Assembly (NCBI GenBank): GCA_947372165.1 | Contig: CANBSP010000004.1 | Location: 1 to 64,000 of the forward strand | Reading direction: 5' to 3' | Length of the DNA: 64,000 nucleotides | DNA from: Actinomycetota bacterium | GTDB taxonomy: Bacteria; Actinomycetota; Actinomycetes; Nanopelagicales; Nanopelagicaceae | Part shown: piece after piece, positions 28,655 through 40,359 of the stretch | Layout of the letters: each line of letters opens with the position of its first letter | How positions within the stretch are numbered: position 1 is the stretch's first letter | Notes under the pieces: model-generated | Databases searched by the model: none | What the model saw: only the letters and a program-made list of their open reading frames with translations | Told to the model about the DNA's origin: nothing | Made by a program: the position numbers and the translations under genes

Positions 28655-28664
28655 AACGTGCGCT

Positions 28665-28697
28665 ACCCCTCAGTGGAAAAACTGAGGGGTTTCTCAT
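28665..28697 (+). terminator. ilvB attenuator terminator
   Basis: A perfect 10-base-pair stem ACCCCTCAGT/ACTGAGGGGT with loop GGAAAA is followed by TTCTCATTT. It lies between the leader peptide and ilvB, so it would cut transcription of the operon when the leader is freely translated. Confidence 0.85.
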
Positions 28698-28760
28698 TTA
28701 CCCAGTGAATTCAGGTAAGCAAGTCATGGAAAGTAACCAGAGCGACGGAAGGAGATGAAT

Positions 28761-30500
28761 ATGAGTGAAGAGATGACAGGGGCACAGTCCCTCGTGAAAT
28801 CTTTGGAGCGCGCAGGCGTTGAAGTCATGTTCGGTATTCCTGGTGGCGCGATCTTGCCTGCTTATGATCCGATCTTTGATTCGAAGATTCGCCATATCCT
28901 CGTACGCCACGAGCAAGGTGCTGGCCATGCTGCTACTGGATATGCCCAGGCAACTGGTCGAGTTGGTGTCTGTATCGCGACATCCGGTCCAGGTGCAACC
29001 AACCTGGTGACTCCACTTGCTGATGCTCAGATGGATTCGGTCCCAGTTGTTGCTATCACTGGTCAAGTCTCATCGGGTGCAATCGGAACTGACGCCTTCC
29101 AAGAAGCTGATATCCGTGGCATCACGATGCCAGTGACCAAGCACAACTTCTTAGTCACCGATCCAAAAGATATTCCGCGCGCGATCGCTGAGGCATTCCA
29201 TATCGCAGAGTCAGGTCGCCCGGGCGCAGTCCTTGTCGATATTGCCAAAGATGCACTGCAGCTCAACACCACCTTTGATTATCCAACAACGATCAACCTC
29301 GCCGGCTATAAGCCAGTGATGCATCCAACCGCTGACGCGGTTCGCGACGCAGCGGCGTTAATCGCGCAATCAACCTCACCAGTCCTTTATGTTGGTGGCG
29401 GCGTCATCAAGTCCAACGCCTATAAAGAGTTGATGGAACTGGCCGAACTTACTGGGGCACCTGTTGTCACCACTCTCATGGCTCTTGGTTCATTCCCAGA
29501 TAGCCATCCACAACATCTTGGTATGCCAGGAATGCACGGAACTGTTGCTGCTGTTACTGCGCTCCAAAAGTCTGATCTGCTCATCACCTTGGGCGCTCGT
29601 TTTGATGATCGCGTCACCGGCAAACTCTCGACCTTTGCGCCCCACGCCAAGATCATCCACGCCGATATCGATCCTGCTGAAATCGGTAAGAATCGCAAGG
29701 TTGATATCGCACTTCTTGGTGACCTTCGAAACAGCATTGCAGCGCTACTTCCAGAGCTGCGGGCAGCCTTCGCTAAGAGCAAGCCTGACCTCACTGGTTG
29801 GTGGAAGACGGTCAATGAGTGGCGCACACAATTCCCACTCGGATTTGATGAGCCAGATGATGGTTCGCTCTCACCTCAATATGTCATTCAACGTCTTGGC
29901 CAGATCGCCGGACCTGATGCGATCTATACCGCTGGTGTGGGCCAACATCAGATGTGGTCATCACAATTTATTAATTACGAGAAGCCTCGCACCTGGTTGA
30001 ACTCTGGCGGTCTCGGAACCATGGGTTATGCAGTTCCTGCTGCGATGGGTGCAAAAGTTGGCGCGCCCGACAAAGTCGTATGGGCGATTGATGGCGATGG
30101 TTGCTTCCAGATGACGAATCAAGAGCTCGTTACCTGTGCTCTGAACAATATTCCGATCAAGGTCGCGATCATCAATAATGAATCTCTTGGCATGGTTCGC
30201 CAATGGCAGACCCTCTTCTATAACCAGAGATACTCAAATACCGAACTTCACTCAAAGCGCATCCCTGACTTTGCAAAGTTAGGTGAAGCGATGGGATGCG
30301 TCGGACTTCGTGCCGAGCGCAAGGAAGATGTCGATCGAGTCATCAATGAAGCGATGGCGATTAATGATCGCCCCGTTGTTATTGACTTCTCGGTTCATCG
30401 TGATGCGATGGTCTGGCCGATGGTCGCTGCAGGTGCATCAAATGATCTGATTACAGTCGCGCGCTCGATGGCGCCGGTCTGGGATTCACAGGAGCTCTAA
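28761..30500 (+). CDS. ilvB: Acetolactate synthase large subunit
   Basis: Thiamine-diphosphate enzyme condensing pyruvate with pyruvate or 2-ketobutyrate, first common step of branched-chain amino acid synthesis. The catalytic glutamate is at about residue 51 (VRHEQGAGH). The ThDP motif runs from GDG near 445 to INN about 28 residues later. I chose the second in-frame ATG because GGAAGGAG ends 6 bases before it; the ATG at 28755 abuts the ribosome binding site. This gives 579 residues. It shares one base with ilvN. Confidence 0.96.
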   Translation: MSEEMTGAQSLVKSLERAGVEVMFGIPGGAILPAYDPIFDSKIRHILVRHEQGAGHAATGYAQATGRVGVCIATSGPGATNLVTPLADAQMDSVPVVAITGQVSSGAIGTDAFQEADIRGITMPVTKHNFLVTDPKDIPRAIAEAFHIAESGRPGAVLVDIAKDALQLNTTFDYPTTINLAGYKPVMHPTADAVRDAAALIAQSTSPVLYVGGGVIKSNAYKELMELAELTGAPVVTTLMALGSFPDSHPQHLGMPGMHGTVAAVTALQKSDLLITLGARFDDRVTGKLSTFAPHAKIIHADIDPAEIGKNRKVDIALLGDLRNSIAALLPELRAAFAKSKPDLTGWWKTVNEWRTQFPLGFDEPDDGSLSPQYVIQRLGQIAGPDAIYTAGVGQHQMWSSQFINYEKPRTWLNSGGLGTMGYAVPAAMGAKVGAPDKVVWAIDGDGCFQMTNQELVTCALNNIPIKVAIINNESLGMVRQWQTLFYNQRYSNTELHSKRIPDFAKLGEAMGCVGLRAERKEDVDRVINEAMAINDRPVVIDFSVHRDAMVWPMVAAGASNDLITVARSMAPVWDSQEL

Positions 30501-31003
30501 TGTCACAGAAACATACGCTCTCCGTCCTCGTTGAAAATAGCCCTGGCGTTTTGGCTCGTATCGCATCGCTCTTCTCGCGTCGCGGTTACAACATTGATTC
30601 ACTCGCCGTGGGACCAACTGAGAATCCAGATATCTCTCGCATGACGATCGTGATCGAAGTTGAAGGACATGCCCTGGAGCAAGTGATCGCTCAACTCGAT
30701 AAGTTGATCAATGTCATCTCTATTACCCAGCTAGATCCTGTGACCTCAGTCCAGCGCGAGCTCTTGCTCGTCAAGGTAGCAACGACTCCTGAGAACCGCT
30801 CTCAAGTCCTTGAAACCGTTCAATTATTCCGTGCCAAGGTCGTCGACGTCGCGCAAGATGCCGTCACAATCGAGGCAACCGGAAATGCCGAAAAGATCCA
30901 AGCGCTCTTACGAGTTCTTGAGCCGTACGGCATTAAGGAATTAGTCCAGTCGGGGCTTGTCGCAATGGAGCGCGGGCTACGCATTACCGAGAAGTTCAAT
31001 TAA
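30500..31003 (+). CDS. ilvN: Acetolactate synthase small regulatory subunit
   Basis: Regulatory partner of IlvB that confers valine feedback inhibition. The N-terminal ACT domain begins HTLSVLVENSPGVLARIASLF (about 4-75), followed by the ALS small-subunit C-terminal domain ending in ALLRVLEPYGIKELVQSG. At 167 residues it is the standard actinobacterial size. The start overlaps the ilvB stop by one base (TAATG), coupling the two subunits. Confidence 0.96.
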   Translation: MSQKHTLSVLVENSPGVLARIASLFSRRGYNIDSLAVGPTENPDISRMTIVIEVEGHALEQVIAQLDKLINVISITQLDPVTSVQRELLLVKVATTPENRSQVLETVQLFRAKVVDVAQDAVTIEATGNAEKIQALLRVLEPYGIKELVQSGLVAMERGLRITEKFN

Positions 31004-33655
<2,652 letters not shown>

Positions 33656-33656
<1 letters not shown>

Positions 33657-34696
33657 TGGCTTCATATAAATTAGCGGTCATCCCTGGCGATGGCATTGGT
33701 CCAGAAGTAGTCCCCGAAGGGCTCAAAGTATTGGATGTCGTTGCTGCAAAGCATGGCCTCACCTTTGAGAAGACCGAGTATGAACTCGGTGCCAAGTACT
33801 GGCATAAGACAGGGGAGACCCTGCCGGAGTCGGTAATGGCTGACTTGGCTAAGGCCGACGTAATCTTGCTTGGCGCAGTGGGAGATCCAACTGTCCCAAG
33901 TGGCGTTCTCGAGCGGGGCCTCTTGCTCAAGCTTCGCTTCGCCTTCGATCATTACATCAACCTTCGCCCAACCAAGCTCTATCCAGGAGTGGCATCGCCA
34001 CTTCGCGATCCAGGCGAGGTTGATTTCATCGTTGTTCGTGAAGGAACCGAAGGCCCATATATCGGTGCTGGTGGAGTTCTTGCTCTTGGTACTGAGAATG
34101 AGATTGCGACCGAAGAGAGCATTAATACTCGCCGCGGTGCAGAACGGACCATTCGTTATGCCTTTGAGCGTGCGATGGAACGTCCTCGTAAGAAGGTCAC
34201 TCTCGTTCATAAGAACAATGTGCTCACACGCGCAGGAAGTCTCTGGACTCGCGCCTTCAATGATGTGGCGAAAGAGTATCCGTCGATCACCACTGATTAC
34301 ATCCACGTTGATGCAGCAGCAATGTTCTTTGTTACCCAACCTCATCGCTTTGATGTTGTTGTAACAGACAATCTCTTCGGTGACATCATCACCGATATCG
34401 CAGCCGCTATCAGCGGTGGCATCGGTCTTGCAGCATCGGGCAATATCAACCCAACTCGCAAGTTCCCATCAATGTTCGAACCGATCCATGGATCAGCTCC
34501 TGATATTGCTGGCAAGGGTTTGGCAGATCCAACTGCGACAATCTCATCTGTCGCCATGATGCTCGGCCACCTTGGCCATCACGAGGCAGCAGCAGAGATT
34601 GCAGTGGCAGTAACTACCGATCTTGAAAACCGTAATGGCGTAAAGCGCAGTACATCTGAAGTTGGCACTGCAATCGCAGAATCACTGAGGGGCTAG
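33656..34696 (+). CDS. leuB: 3-isopropylmalate dehydrogenase
   Basis: Oxidative decarboxylase of leucine synthesis; the same enzyme family processes 3-methylmalate in the citramalate route to isoleucine. Family motifs include the N-terminal [20 protein letters not shown], and the catalytic-site [17 protein letters not shown]. At 346 residues it matches the actinobacterial group. The start overlaps the serA stop by one base. No leuA, leuC or leuD lies in the window, but cimA is two genes downstream. Confidence 0.95.
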
Positions 34697-34705
34697 TAAG
34701 CAGAA

Positions 34706-35791
34706 ATGAAGATCACTCTCACTCCGAACCAGAATCCCGTCGCTGATGCAGATCGTGCTGCAAAGATTGCCGAAGGTGGATTTGGTAAGTACTACACCGA
34801 CAATATGGTCGTTGCAGAGTGGAGTGAGGCAGCTGGTTGGCAGGATGCAGTGCTGAAGCCTTATGGGCCAATCACGCTAGATCCAGCGACAGCGGTTTTT
34901 CATTATGGCCAAGAGATCTTCGAAGGCATGAAGGCATATACCCAGCCGGATGGTTCGATCAGCCTCTTCCGCCCAGAAGCTAATGCTGCGCGTTTTGCAC
35001 GGTCGGCCGCTCGATTGGCGCTGCCTGAGATGCCCGTGGATTTCTTTGTCGAGACTGTTGAAGCTCTCGTTAAGCAAGATCGCAACTGGGTCCCCACCAA
35101 TGTTGGCGAATCTCTCTATATCCGCCCCTTCATGATCGCGACTGAAGTAGGTCTTGGCGTTCGGCCAAGCAATAAGGCGATGTACTTACTGATCGCAACA
35201 CCTGCCTCTGCTTACTTCAATCCAACAAAGGCGGTTACGGTCTGGATCAGCACCGAATATGTTCGCGCTGCACCTGGCGGAACCGGTGAAGCAAAGTGTG
35301 GCGGCAACTACGCAGCATCACTCGTCGCCCAGAAGCAGGCTGCGACACAAGGGTGTGACCAAGTTGTTTGGCTCGATGCGAATGAGCGCCGTTGGGTAGA
35401 AGAGATGGGCGGCATGAATCTTTACTTTGTAAAGGGAAGTGGCGATAACGCAACCATCGTGACACCAAAACTCACTGGCACTCTTCTTCCAGGAATTACT
35501 CGCGATTCAATTCTTACAGTCGCAGCCGATCTTGGTTACAAAGTCGAAGAGGTAATGCTCTCGATCGATGATTGGCGGGATGGCGTTGCATCTGGTGAGA
35601 TCACGGAAATTTTTGCTTGTGGAACAGCAGCTGTCGTCTCACCAATCGGTGCTGCCAAGAGTGCACATGGCACCTGGATGACCGGTGATGGCAACCCTGG
35701 TCCGATCACGGGCAAGATCCGCCAGACGCTTCTTGGAATTCAACACGGCACGATCGAAGATAAGCACGGCTGGAATAAGCGAGTCTGCTGA
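34706..35791 (+). CDS. ilvE: Branched-chain amino acid aminotransferase
   Basis: PLP enzyme of fold type IV that makes valine, leucine and isoleucine from their keto acids. The cofactor lysine is Lys197 in GTGEAKCGGNYAAS. The YIRPFMIATE and FACGTAAVVSPIG segments are typical. At 361 residues it fits group II BCATs. It follows leuB after 9 bases and shares one base with cimA, so it belongs to the same transcript. Confidence 0.96.
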   Translation: MKITLTPNQNPVADADRAAKIAEGGFGKYYTDNMVVAEWSEAAGWQDAVLKPYGPITLDPATAVFHYGQEIFEGMKAYTQPDGSISLFRPEANAARFARSAARLALPEMPVDFFVETVEALVKQDRNWVPTNVGESLYIRPFMIATEVGLGVRPSNKAMYLLIATPASAYFNPTKAVTVWISTEYVRAAPGGTGEAKCGGNYAASLVAQKQAATQGCDQVVWLDANERRWVEEMGGMNLYFVKGSGDNATIVTPKLTGTLLPGITRDSILTVAADLGYKVEEVMLSIDDWRDGVASGEITEIFACGTAAVVSPIGAAKSAHGTWMTGDGNPGPITGKIRQTLLGIQHGTIEDKHGWNKRVC

Positions 35792-37380
35792 TGCCAGTAT
35801 CCGATAACTTTCATATCTACGACACCACGCTTCGCGATGGTGCTCAGCAAGAGGGACTCAACCTCTCTGTTCATGACAAGATTGCGATTGCAAAACATCT
35901 CGATGACCTGGGTGTTGGATTTATCGAAGGTGGCTGGCCGGGAGCCAATCCCAAAGATACTGAGTTCTTTGCACGAGTAGCCAAAGAGGTGAAGTTTAAG
36001 AATGCGACTTTTGTAGCATTCGGCGCCACTCGCCGCCCTGGTGTGAAAGCGGCAGATGATGTACTCCTGCGAGCGCTCCAAGATTCAGAGGCCCCAGTCG
36101 TAACACTGGTTGCGAAGAGCCACGATCGCCACGTTGATTTAGCGCTCAAGACCAACCTTGATGAGAACCTCGCGATGATTAAGGATTCGATCGAATTCCT
36201 TCGTGCCGGTGGCCAGCGCGTCTTCTTGGATGCCGAACATTTCTTCGATGGCTACAAGTCCAACCAAGCCTATGCACTCGAAGTTATTCGCACTGCAATG
36301 GCAGCAGGTGCTGATGTCGCAGCGCTCTGCGATACCAATGGCGGGATGTTGCCTGATGAGCTCTCGCAGATCGTTCATGATGTCATTGAGGCATCGTCAG
36401 CAAGACTCGGAATCCATTGCCACAATGACACTGGCTGTGCAATTGCCAACTCACTCGCGGCCGTTGATGCTGGCGTCACCCATGTCCAAGGCACACTCAA
36501 TGGTTATGGCGAACGTACTGGAAATGCCGATCTGGTCTCGATCATTGCAAATCTAGAACTCAAGAAGAAGCAGCTTGTGCTTCCACCTGGATCGTTGCGC
36601 GAAGCCTTCCGCATCTCGCATGCCGTGGCTGAAGTTACGAATGTTGCACCATCACCACGTCAGCCATACGTTGGAGTATCAGCATTTGCCCATAAGGCCG
36701 GCCTTCATGCATCTGCAATCAAAGTCGACCCAATGCTTTATCAGCAAGAGAACCCTGAGTCGGTCGGAAACGATATGCGTATGTTGGTCTCAGAGATGGC
36801 TGGTCGCGCATCCATTGAATTGAAATCACTTGAATTGGGCATCGATCTCTCTGAGAATAAAGATGTCGTCACTCGCGTCGTCGAGCGTGTGAAAGAGATG
36901 GAATCTCGCGGATTTACCTTTGAAGCTGCAGATGCCTCATTCGAACTCTTGCTCCGAGAAGAGCTCGATGGCAAGCGCGCAAACTTCTTCACCATTGACG
37001 ATTGGCAGACCACGGTTAATCGGAATGAAGATGACCATGTGAGCTCGCAAGCAACTGTCACCATCACAGCCCGGGGCGAGAAGATTGTGGCAACCGGCTC
37101 TGGAAATGGTCCCGTGAATGCGATCGATACCGCACTTCGCACTGGCCTGGCTAAGTTCTATCCCGAACTCGAAAAGCTCACCCTCACTGATTACAAGGTT
37201 CGTATCCTTGAAGGCCGCCTAGGAACAGGTGCTATTACCCGAGTGCTCGTTGAGACCAGTGATGGCGTGGGCGAGTGGAGCACGATTGGCGTGCACGAGA
37301 ACGTGATCGCAGCATCTGCGATGGCACTTGAAGATGCTGTCACCTTCGGTTTACTACGCCAAGGACGCAAGCCAGAGTAG
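35791..37380 (+). CDS. cimA: (R)-citramalate synthase
   Basis: Condenses pyruvate with acetyl-CoA to citramalate, opening a threonine-independent route to 2-ketobutyrate and isoleucine. The DRE-TIM motif DTTLRDGAQQ lies at residues 11-20, with the metal-binding IHCHNDTG near 208. The segment EGGWPGANPKD separates this group from 2-isopropylmalate synthase. A C-terminal LeuA-type allosteric domain occupies about 400-520. At 529 residues it has the expected length. Its place beside leuB and ilvE supports the isoleucine role. Confidence 0.92.
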   Translation: MPVSDNFHIYDTTLRDGAQQEGLNLSVHDKIAIAKHLDDLGVGFIEGGWPGANPKDTEFFARVAKEVKFKNATFVAFGATRRPGVKAADDVLLRALQDSEAPVVTLVAKSHDRHVDLALKTNLDENLAMIKDSIEFLRAGGQRVFLDAEHFFDGYKSNQAYALEVIRTAMAAGADVAALCDTNGGMLPDELSQIVHDVIEASSARLGIHCHNDTGCAIANSLAAVDAGVTHVQGTLNGYGERTGNADLVSIIANLELKKKQLVLPPGSLREAFRISHAVAEVTNVAPSPRQPYVGVSAFAHKAGLHASAIKVDPMLYQQENPESVGNDMRMLVSEMAGRASIELKSLELGIDLSENKDVVTRVVERVKEMESRGFTFEAADASFELLLREELDGKRANFFTIDDWQTTVNRNEDDHVSSQATVTITARGEKIVATGSGNGPVNAIDTALRTGLAKFYPELEKLTLTDYKVRILEGRLGTGAITRVLVETSDGVGEWSTIGVHENVIAASAMALEDAVTFGLLRQGRKPE

Positions 37381-37383
37381 TCT
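37378..37383 (+). promoter_or_regulatory. -10 box of xerC over the cimA stop
   Basis: TAGTCT begins with the cimA stop codon and ends 7 bases before the xerC ATG, which lacks a Shine-Dalgarno. This is the leaderless layout also seen at clpX, ndk and gatC. Confidence 0.35.
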
Positions 37384-37390
37384 GACTCTC

Positions 37391-38290
37391 ATGTCCGCCG
37401 AGTTAATCGCCTCTTATGAAGAGCATCTCGCACTCGTGCGCAATCTCGCAGATAACTCGATCAAGGGATATGTCAGCGATCTAGAATCTTTCCTGCGCCA
37501 TATCGAGACACTTGGTATTGGTGAGTTCCACGAACTCTCACTCTCACACATCAGATCATGGCTCGCCGATCTCACCGAAAAAGGTGCGGTCAGATCGACC
37601 ATTGCTCGTCGCATTGTCTCGATCCGCGCCTTCACATACTGGGCTGCCAGCCAAGGATGGATCAAGGAAGATATCGGTCAGGCGCTAGCGATTCCGAAAG
37701 CCCATCGCACCTTGCCGGATGTGCTCGATCTTGCTGATACGCAGATCGTTCTCGATTCAATGCAACAACGCGTGGGCGAAGACCCGACTCCGATTAATCT
37801 ACGAGATCTTGCGATGATTGAAGTGCTCTATGCATCTGGTATCCGTGTCTCTGAACTCTGCGGATTAGATGGCACATCGATTGATACCAGCCGCAATACC
37901 TTGCAAGTAATAGGTAAGGGCAATAAAGAGCGGACAGTGCCACTGGGTATCCCAGCAATGGCTGCCCTTCAAAGATACATCTCAGTGGCGAGGCCGCTCC
38001 TTGCAAACGAGAAATCAGGGAGCGCCATCTTCTTGGGATCTCGCGGCAAACGCATCGATCAGCGCAGTGTTCGGGAAGTTGTCTACGGAGCGATGACGGC
38101 AGTGGGTTCAACCATGGGGCCACACGGGCTTCGCCATACCGCCGCTACACATTTACTTGAAGGCGGCGCGGATCTGCGCACCGTGCAGGAGATCTTGGGA
38201 CATTCCTCCCTAGCCACGACCCAGATTTACACCCACGTTTCGCCAGAGCGGCTGCAGAAGGCTTACCAACAGGCCCACCCTCGCGCGTAA
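37391..38290 (+). CDS. xerC: Tyrosine recombinase XerC
   Basis: Chromosome dimer resolution recombinase acting at dif. The catalytic set is complete: Arg152 (SGIRVSEL), Lys176 (GKGNKER), His245 and Arg248 (HGLRH), His271 (LGHSS) and nucleophile Tyr280 (IYTHV). The N-terminal SAM-like DNA-binding domain covers about 1-95. I chose the ATG at the MSAELIASYEEHL start, giving 299 residues, the normal Xer size; a longer frame would run into cimA. Its position ahead of rpsB is standard in actinobacteria, so it is housekeeping and not part of a mobile element. Confidence 0.94.
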   Translation: MSAELIASYEEHLALVRNLADNSIKGYVSDLESFLRHIETLGIGEFHELSLSHIRSWLADLTEKGAVRSTIARRIVSIRAFTYWAASQGWIKEDIGQALAIPKAHRTLPDVLDLADTQIVLDSMQQRVGEDPTPINLRDLAMIEVLYASGIRVSELCGLDGTSIDTSRNTLQVIGKGNKERTVPLGIPAMAALQRYISVARPLLANEKSGSAIFLGSRGKRIDQRSVREVVYGAMTAVGSTMGPHGLRHTAATHLLEGGADLRTVQEILGHSSLATTQIYTHVSPERLQKAYQQAHPRA

Positions 38291-38390
38291 CTCCAGGCAG
38301 GGCGAGGGCAAAGAGGGCGAAGATCAGCAAGAGTCCAACTCCTGCGCTCGCTAGCTCTATGCGATTGATCTGATTTTTAGGCTCATTCAT
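38145..38390 (-). CDS. Hypothetical small membrane protein, probable gene remnant
   Basis: An 81-residue ORF whose first 35 residues (MNEPKNQINRIELASAG then a leucine-rich helix) look like a real signal anchor, with AAGG 8 bases before the ATG. The rest runs antisense into the last 146 bases of xerC and reads as noise. In other actinobacteria an M23 peptidase gene commonly lies between xerC and rpsB, so this may be the surviving start of such a gene after deletion. It could instead be a true short single-pass protein. No conserved domain is visible. Confidence 0.35.
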   Translation of the reverse strand: MNEPKNQINRIELASAGVGLLLIFALFALALPGVTREGGPVGKPSAAALAKRGCKSGSWLGRNVPRSPARCADPRRLQVNV

Positions 38391-38442
38391 GGCGCAACCT
38401 TCGCCCACCTCATGTCGGCCGGCCGCCTCGGGCCTCGATGGT

Positions 38443-38455
38443 GTGGAAATTCCAC
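38443..38455. promoter_or_regulatory. Palindrome GTGGAAATTCCAC upstream of rpsB
   Basis: A perfect 13-base palindrome overlaps the expected -35 region for the TAGACT -10 candidate at 38470-38475. It may be an operator for the rpsB-tsf promoter. It is a single copy in this window as far as I could see. Confidence 0.35.
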
Positions 38456-38469
38456 GGTTGTGGGTCAGT

Positions 38470-38656
38470 TAGACTTTGACCAGCAGATCAGCCCTTGTGG
38501 CGGTTCTGACTTCACGCATCTGACTCACGCGAGTGAGTAACCAGTTCGGTCGTATCGGATTCGATACGTCGGTATTCGGATGCTAGGGAACTAGCAAATT
38601 GTTAGTTCGACAACCGAGTGCATGCGCTACTGCATGCAATAAAGGAGTATGCCGTC
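38470..38656 (+). promoter_or_regulatory. rpsB promoter and structured 5' leader
   Basis: TAGACT at 38470-38475 is a candidate -10 box, placing the start near 38482. The leader then holds four perfect hairpins in order: ACTCAC/GTGAGT with a GCGA loop (38523-38538), CGTATCG/CGATACG (38551-38568), TGCTAG/CTAGCA with a GGAA loop (38581-38596), and TGCATGC/GCATGCA (38619-38638). The last ends only a few bases before the AAAGGAG ribosome binding site. The arrangement resembles an autoregulatory ribosomal-protein leader; no family could be assigned. Confidence 0.55.
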
Positions 38657-39469
38657 ATGGCAGTTGTAACAATGCGAGAACTCCTCGACAGCGGAGTCCA
38701 TTTCGGACACCAAACTCGTCGATGGAATCCAAAGATGAAGCGTTTTATTTTTGCAGAACGCAATGGCATCTACATCATCGATATCCAGCAGTCACTCGCG
38801 CTCATTGATAGCGCTTATGACTTCATCAAAGATACTGTTGCAAAGGGTGGACATATCCTCTTTGTCGGTACCAAGAAGCAGGCACATCAGCCAATCATCG
38901 AACAAGCAGCTCGCGTAGGCATGCCTTACGTTACAGAGCGCTGGCTCGGTGGAATGCTCACAAACTTCCCAACTGTCTACAAGCGTATTCAGCGCTTGAA
39001 GGAGCTCGAGCAGCTTGAGACTAAGAACGATCTCGTTCTTACCAAGAAGGAACTCCTTGTCCTTCGTCGCGAGCGCGAGAAGCTCACCAAGAACCTCGAA
39101 GGTATCCGTAACATGACCAAGTTGCCTTCAGCAATCTGGGTAGTCGATACCAAGAAGGAGCACCTCGCTGTTCAAGAGGCTCACAAGCTCGGTATCCCAG
39201 TTGTCGCTATCTTGGATACAAACTGCGATCCAGATGAAGTTGATTACAAGATTCCAGGTAACGATGATGCAATCCGTTCAATCGGCTTGCTCACACGCGT
39301 TATCGCTGATGCTGCAGTCGCAGGCCTTGCTGCTCGTTCAGCAGCCGGCGCAGCTGTAGCCGACAAGGTTCCTGCTGCTGATGCAGCAATCGCCGAAGTT
39401 GAGACAGCAATGATCGAAGCAGCCGCTCCAGTAGAGGCAGCTCCAACAACTGAGACCGCGGGAGAATAA
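38657..39469 (+). CDS. rpsB: 30S ribosomal protein S2
   Basis: Small-subunit protein, 270 residues, starting with the family segment [23 protein letters not shown]. The KRF and GGMLTNFPT signatures are present. The last 50 residues are an Ala/Glu-rich acidic extension usual in actinobacteria. The ATG follows AAAGGAG with 10 bases spacing; a longer frame from 38618 is discarded because it would include the ribosome binding site and hairpin. tsf follows after 4 bases. Confidence 0.97.
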   Translation: MAVVTMRELLDSGVHFGHQTRRWNPKMKRFIFAERNGIYIIDIQQSLALIDSAYDFIKDTVAKGGHILFVGTKKQAHQPIIEQAARVGMPYVTERWLGGMLTNFPTVYKRIQRLKELEQLETKNDLVLTKKELLVLRREREKLTKNLEGIRNMTKLPSAIWVVDTKKEHLAVQEAHKLGIPVVAILDTNCDPDEVDYKIPGNDDAIRSIGLLTRVIADAAVAGLAARSAAGAAVADKVPAADAAIAEVETAMIEAAAPVEAAPTTETAGE

Positions 39470-39473
39470 TCAA

Positions 39474-40301
39474 TTGGCTTACACAGCAGAAGATGTAAAG
39501 AAGCTTCGCGAAGCAACTGCAGCAGGCATGCTTGACTGCAAGAAGGCGCTCGATGAAGCAAATGGCGATTACGACAAGGCCGTTGAAATTATTCGCGTTA
39601 AGGGCCTCAAGGGCGTCACAAAGCGTGAAGGACGCACGACCTCAAATGGTCTTGTTGTCGCACGTGCATCTAGCAACCTCGGCGTTATGCTCGAACTCAA
39701 CTGCGAAACAGATTTCGTAGCAAAGGGCGAGCGTTTCCAAGAGCTTGCTGATGAACTCATTGCTCACCTCGAAACTTCGAAGTCAGCAGATGTCGCAGCA
39801 TTCCTCGCATCAACACTTCCAACAGGTAAGACTGTTCAGGAGCGCGTCGATGAAGGTAATGCAACCTTGGGCGAGAAGATTGAGATCCGTCGAGTCGTCG
39901 TACTCGAAGGTTCACCAGTCGCGCTCTACCTTCACCGCACTAGCCCGGACCTTCCACCACAACTTGGTGTCTTGGTTCAGCTCGCGACAGACGCACTTGA
40001 AGCAGGCAAGGATGTTGCTCAGCACATCGCAGCCTTCGCTCCACAGTATGTCCGCCGCGAAGATATCCCAGCAGAGGCGATCGAATCAGAGCGCCGCATC
40101 GCTGAGGAGACTGCCCGTGCTGAAGGAAAGCCAGAAGCATCACTTTCTAAGATTGTTGAAGGTCGCGTGACCGGATTCGTCAAGGAAGTATCGCTTCTCG
40201 AGCAATCTTTCGCGAAGGATGCAAAGAAGACTGTCCAGCAGATCCTCGATGAGGCAAAGACCGCCGTGTCGAACTTCCATCGTTTCAAGGTTGGACAGTA
40301 A
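39474..40301 (+). CDS. tsf: Elongation factor Ts
   Basis: Guanine-nucleotide exchange factor for EF-Tu. The N-terminal UBA-like domain starts YTAEDVKKLREATAAGMLDCKKAL. The core holds the TDFVA motif (ELNCETDFVAKGERF). At 275 residues it is normal. The start is TTG, supported by homology and by GGGAGAA upstream. A small hairpin CCCATA/TATGGG (40305-40319) follows the stop but has no T tract, so transcription probably continues toward pyrH. Confidence 0.97.
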   Translation: MAYTAEDVKKLREATAAGMLDCKKALDEANGDYDKAVEIIRVKGLKGVTKREGRTTSNGLVVARASSNLGVMLELNCETDFVAKGERFQELADELIAHLETSKSADVAAFLASTLPTGKTVQERVDEGNATLGEKIEIRRVVVLEGSPVALYLHRTSPDLPPQLGVLVQLATDALEAGKDVAQHIAAFAPQYVRREDIPAEAIESERRIAEETARAEGKPEASLSKIVEGRVTGFVKEVSLLEQSFAKDAKKTVQQILDEAKTAVSNFHRFKVGQ

Positions 40302-40359
40302 TACCCCATAAACTATGGGAAGCAGTTTCAGTAATTCATGAGTGAAAGGAGCACCCTCG

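Noticed and set aside
33671-34345. 224-residue minus-strand ORF opposite leuB
   Set aside because: Inside a clearly conserved gene with no ribosome binding site or homology pattern.
37391-38290. xerC as a phage or island integrase
   Set aside because: Residues, length and position before rpsB fit the housekeeping Xer recombinase; no attachment-site repeats or cargo genes nearby.
38618-38656. Longer N terminus for rpsB
   Set aside because: It would translate the ribosome binding site and leader hairpin; S2 homologues begin at [10 protein letters not shown].
40305-40319. CCCATA/TATGGG hairpin as a tsf terminator
   Set aside because: Only 6 base pairs with a 3-base loop and no T tract; read-through to pyrH is more likely.
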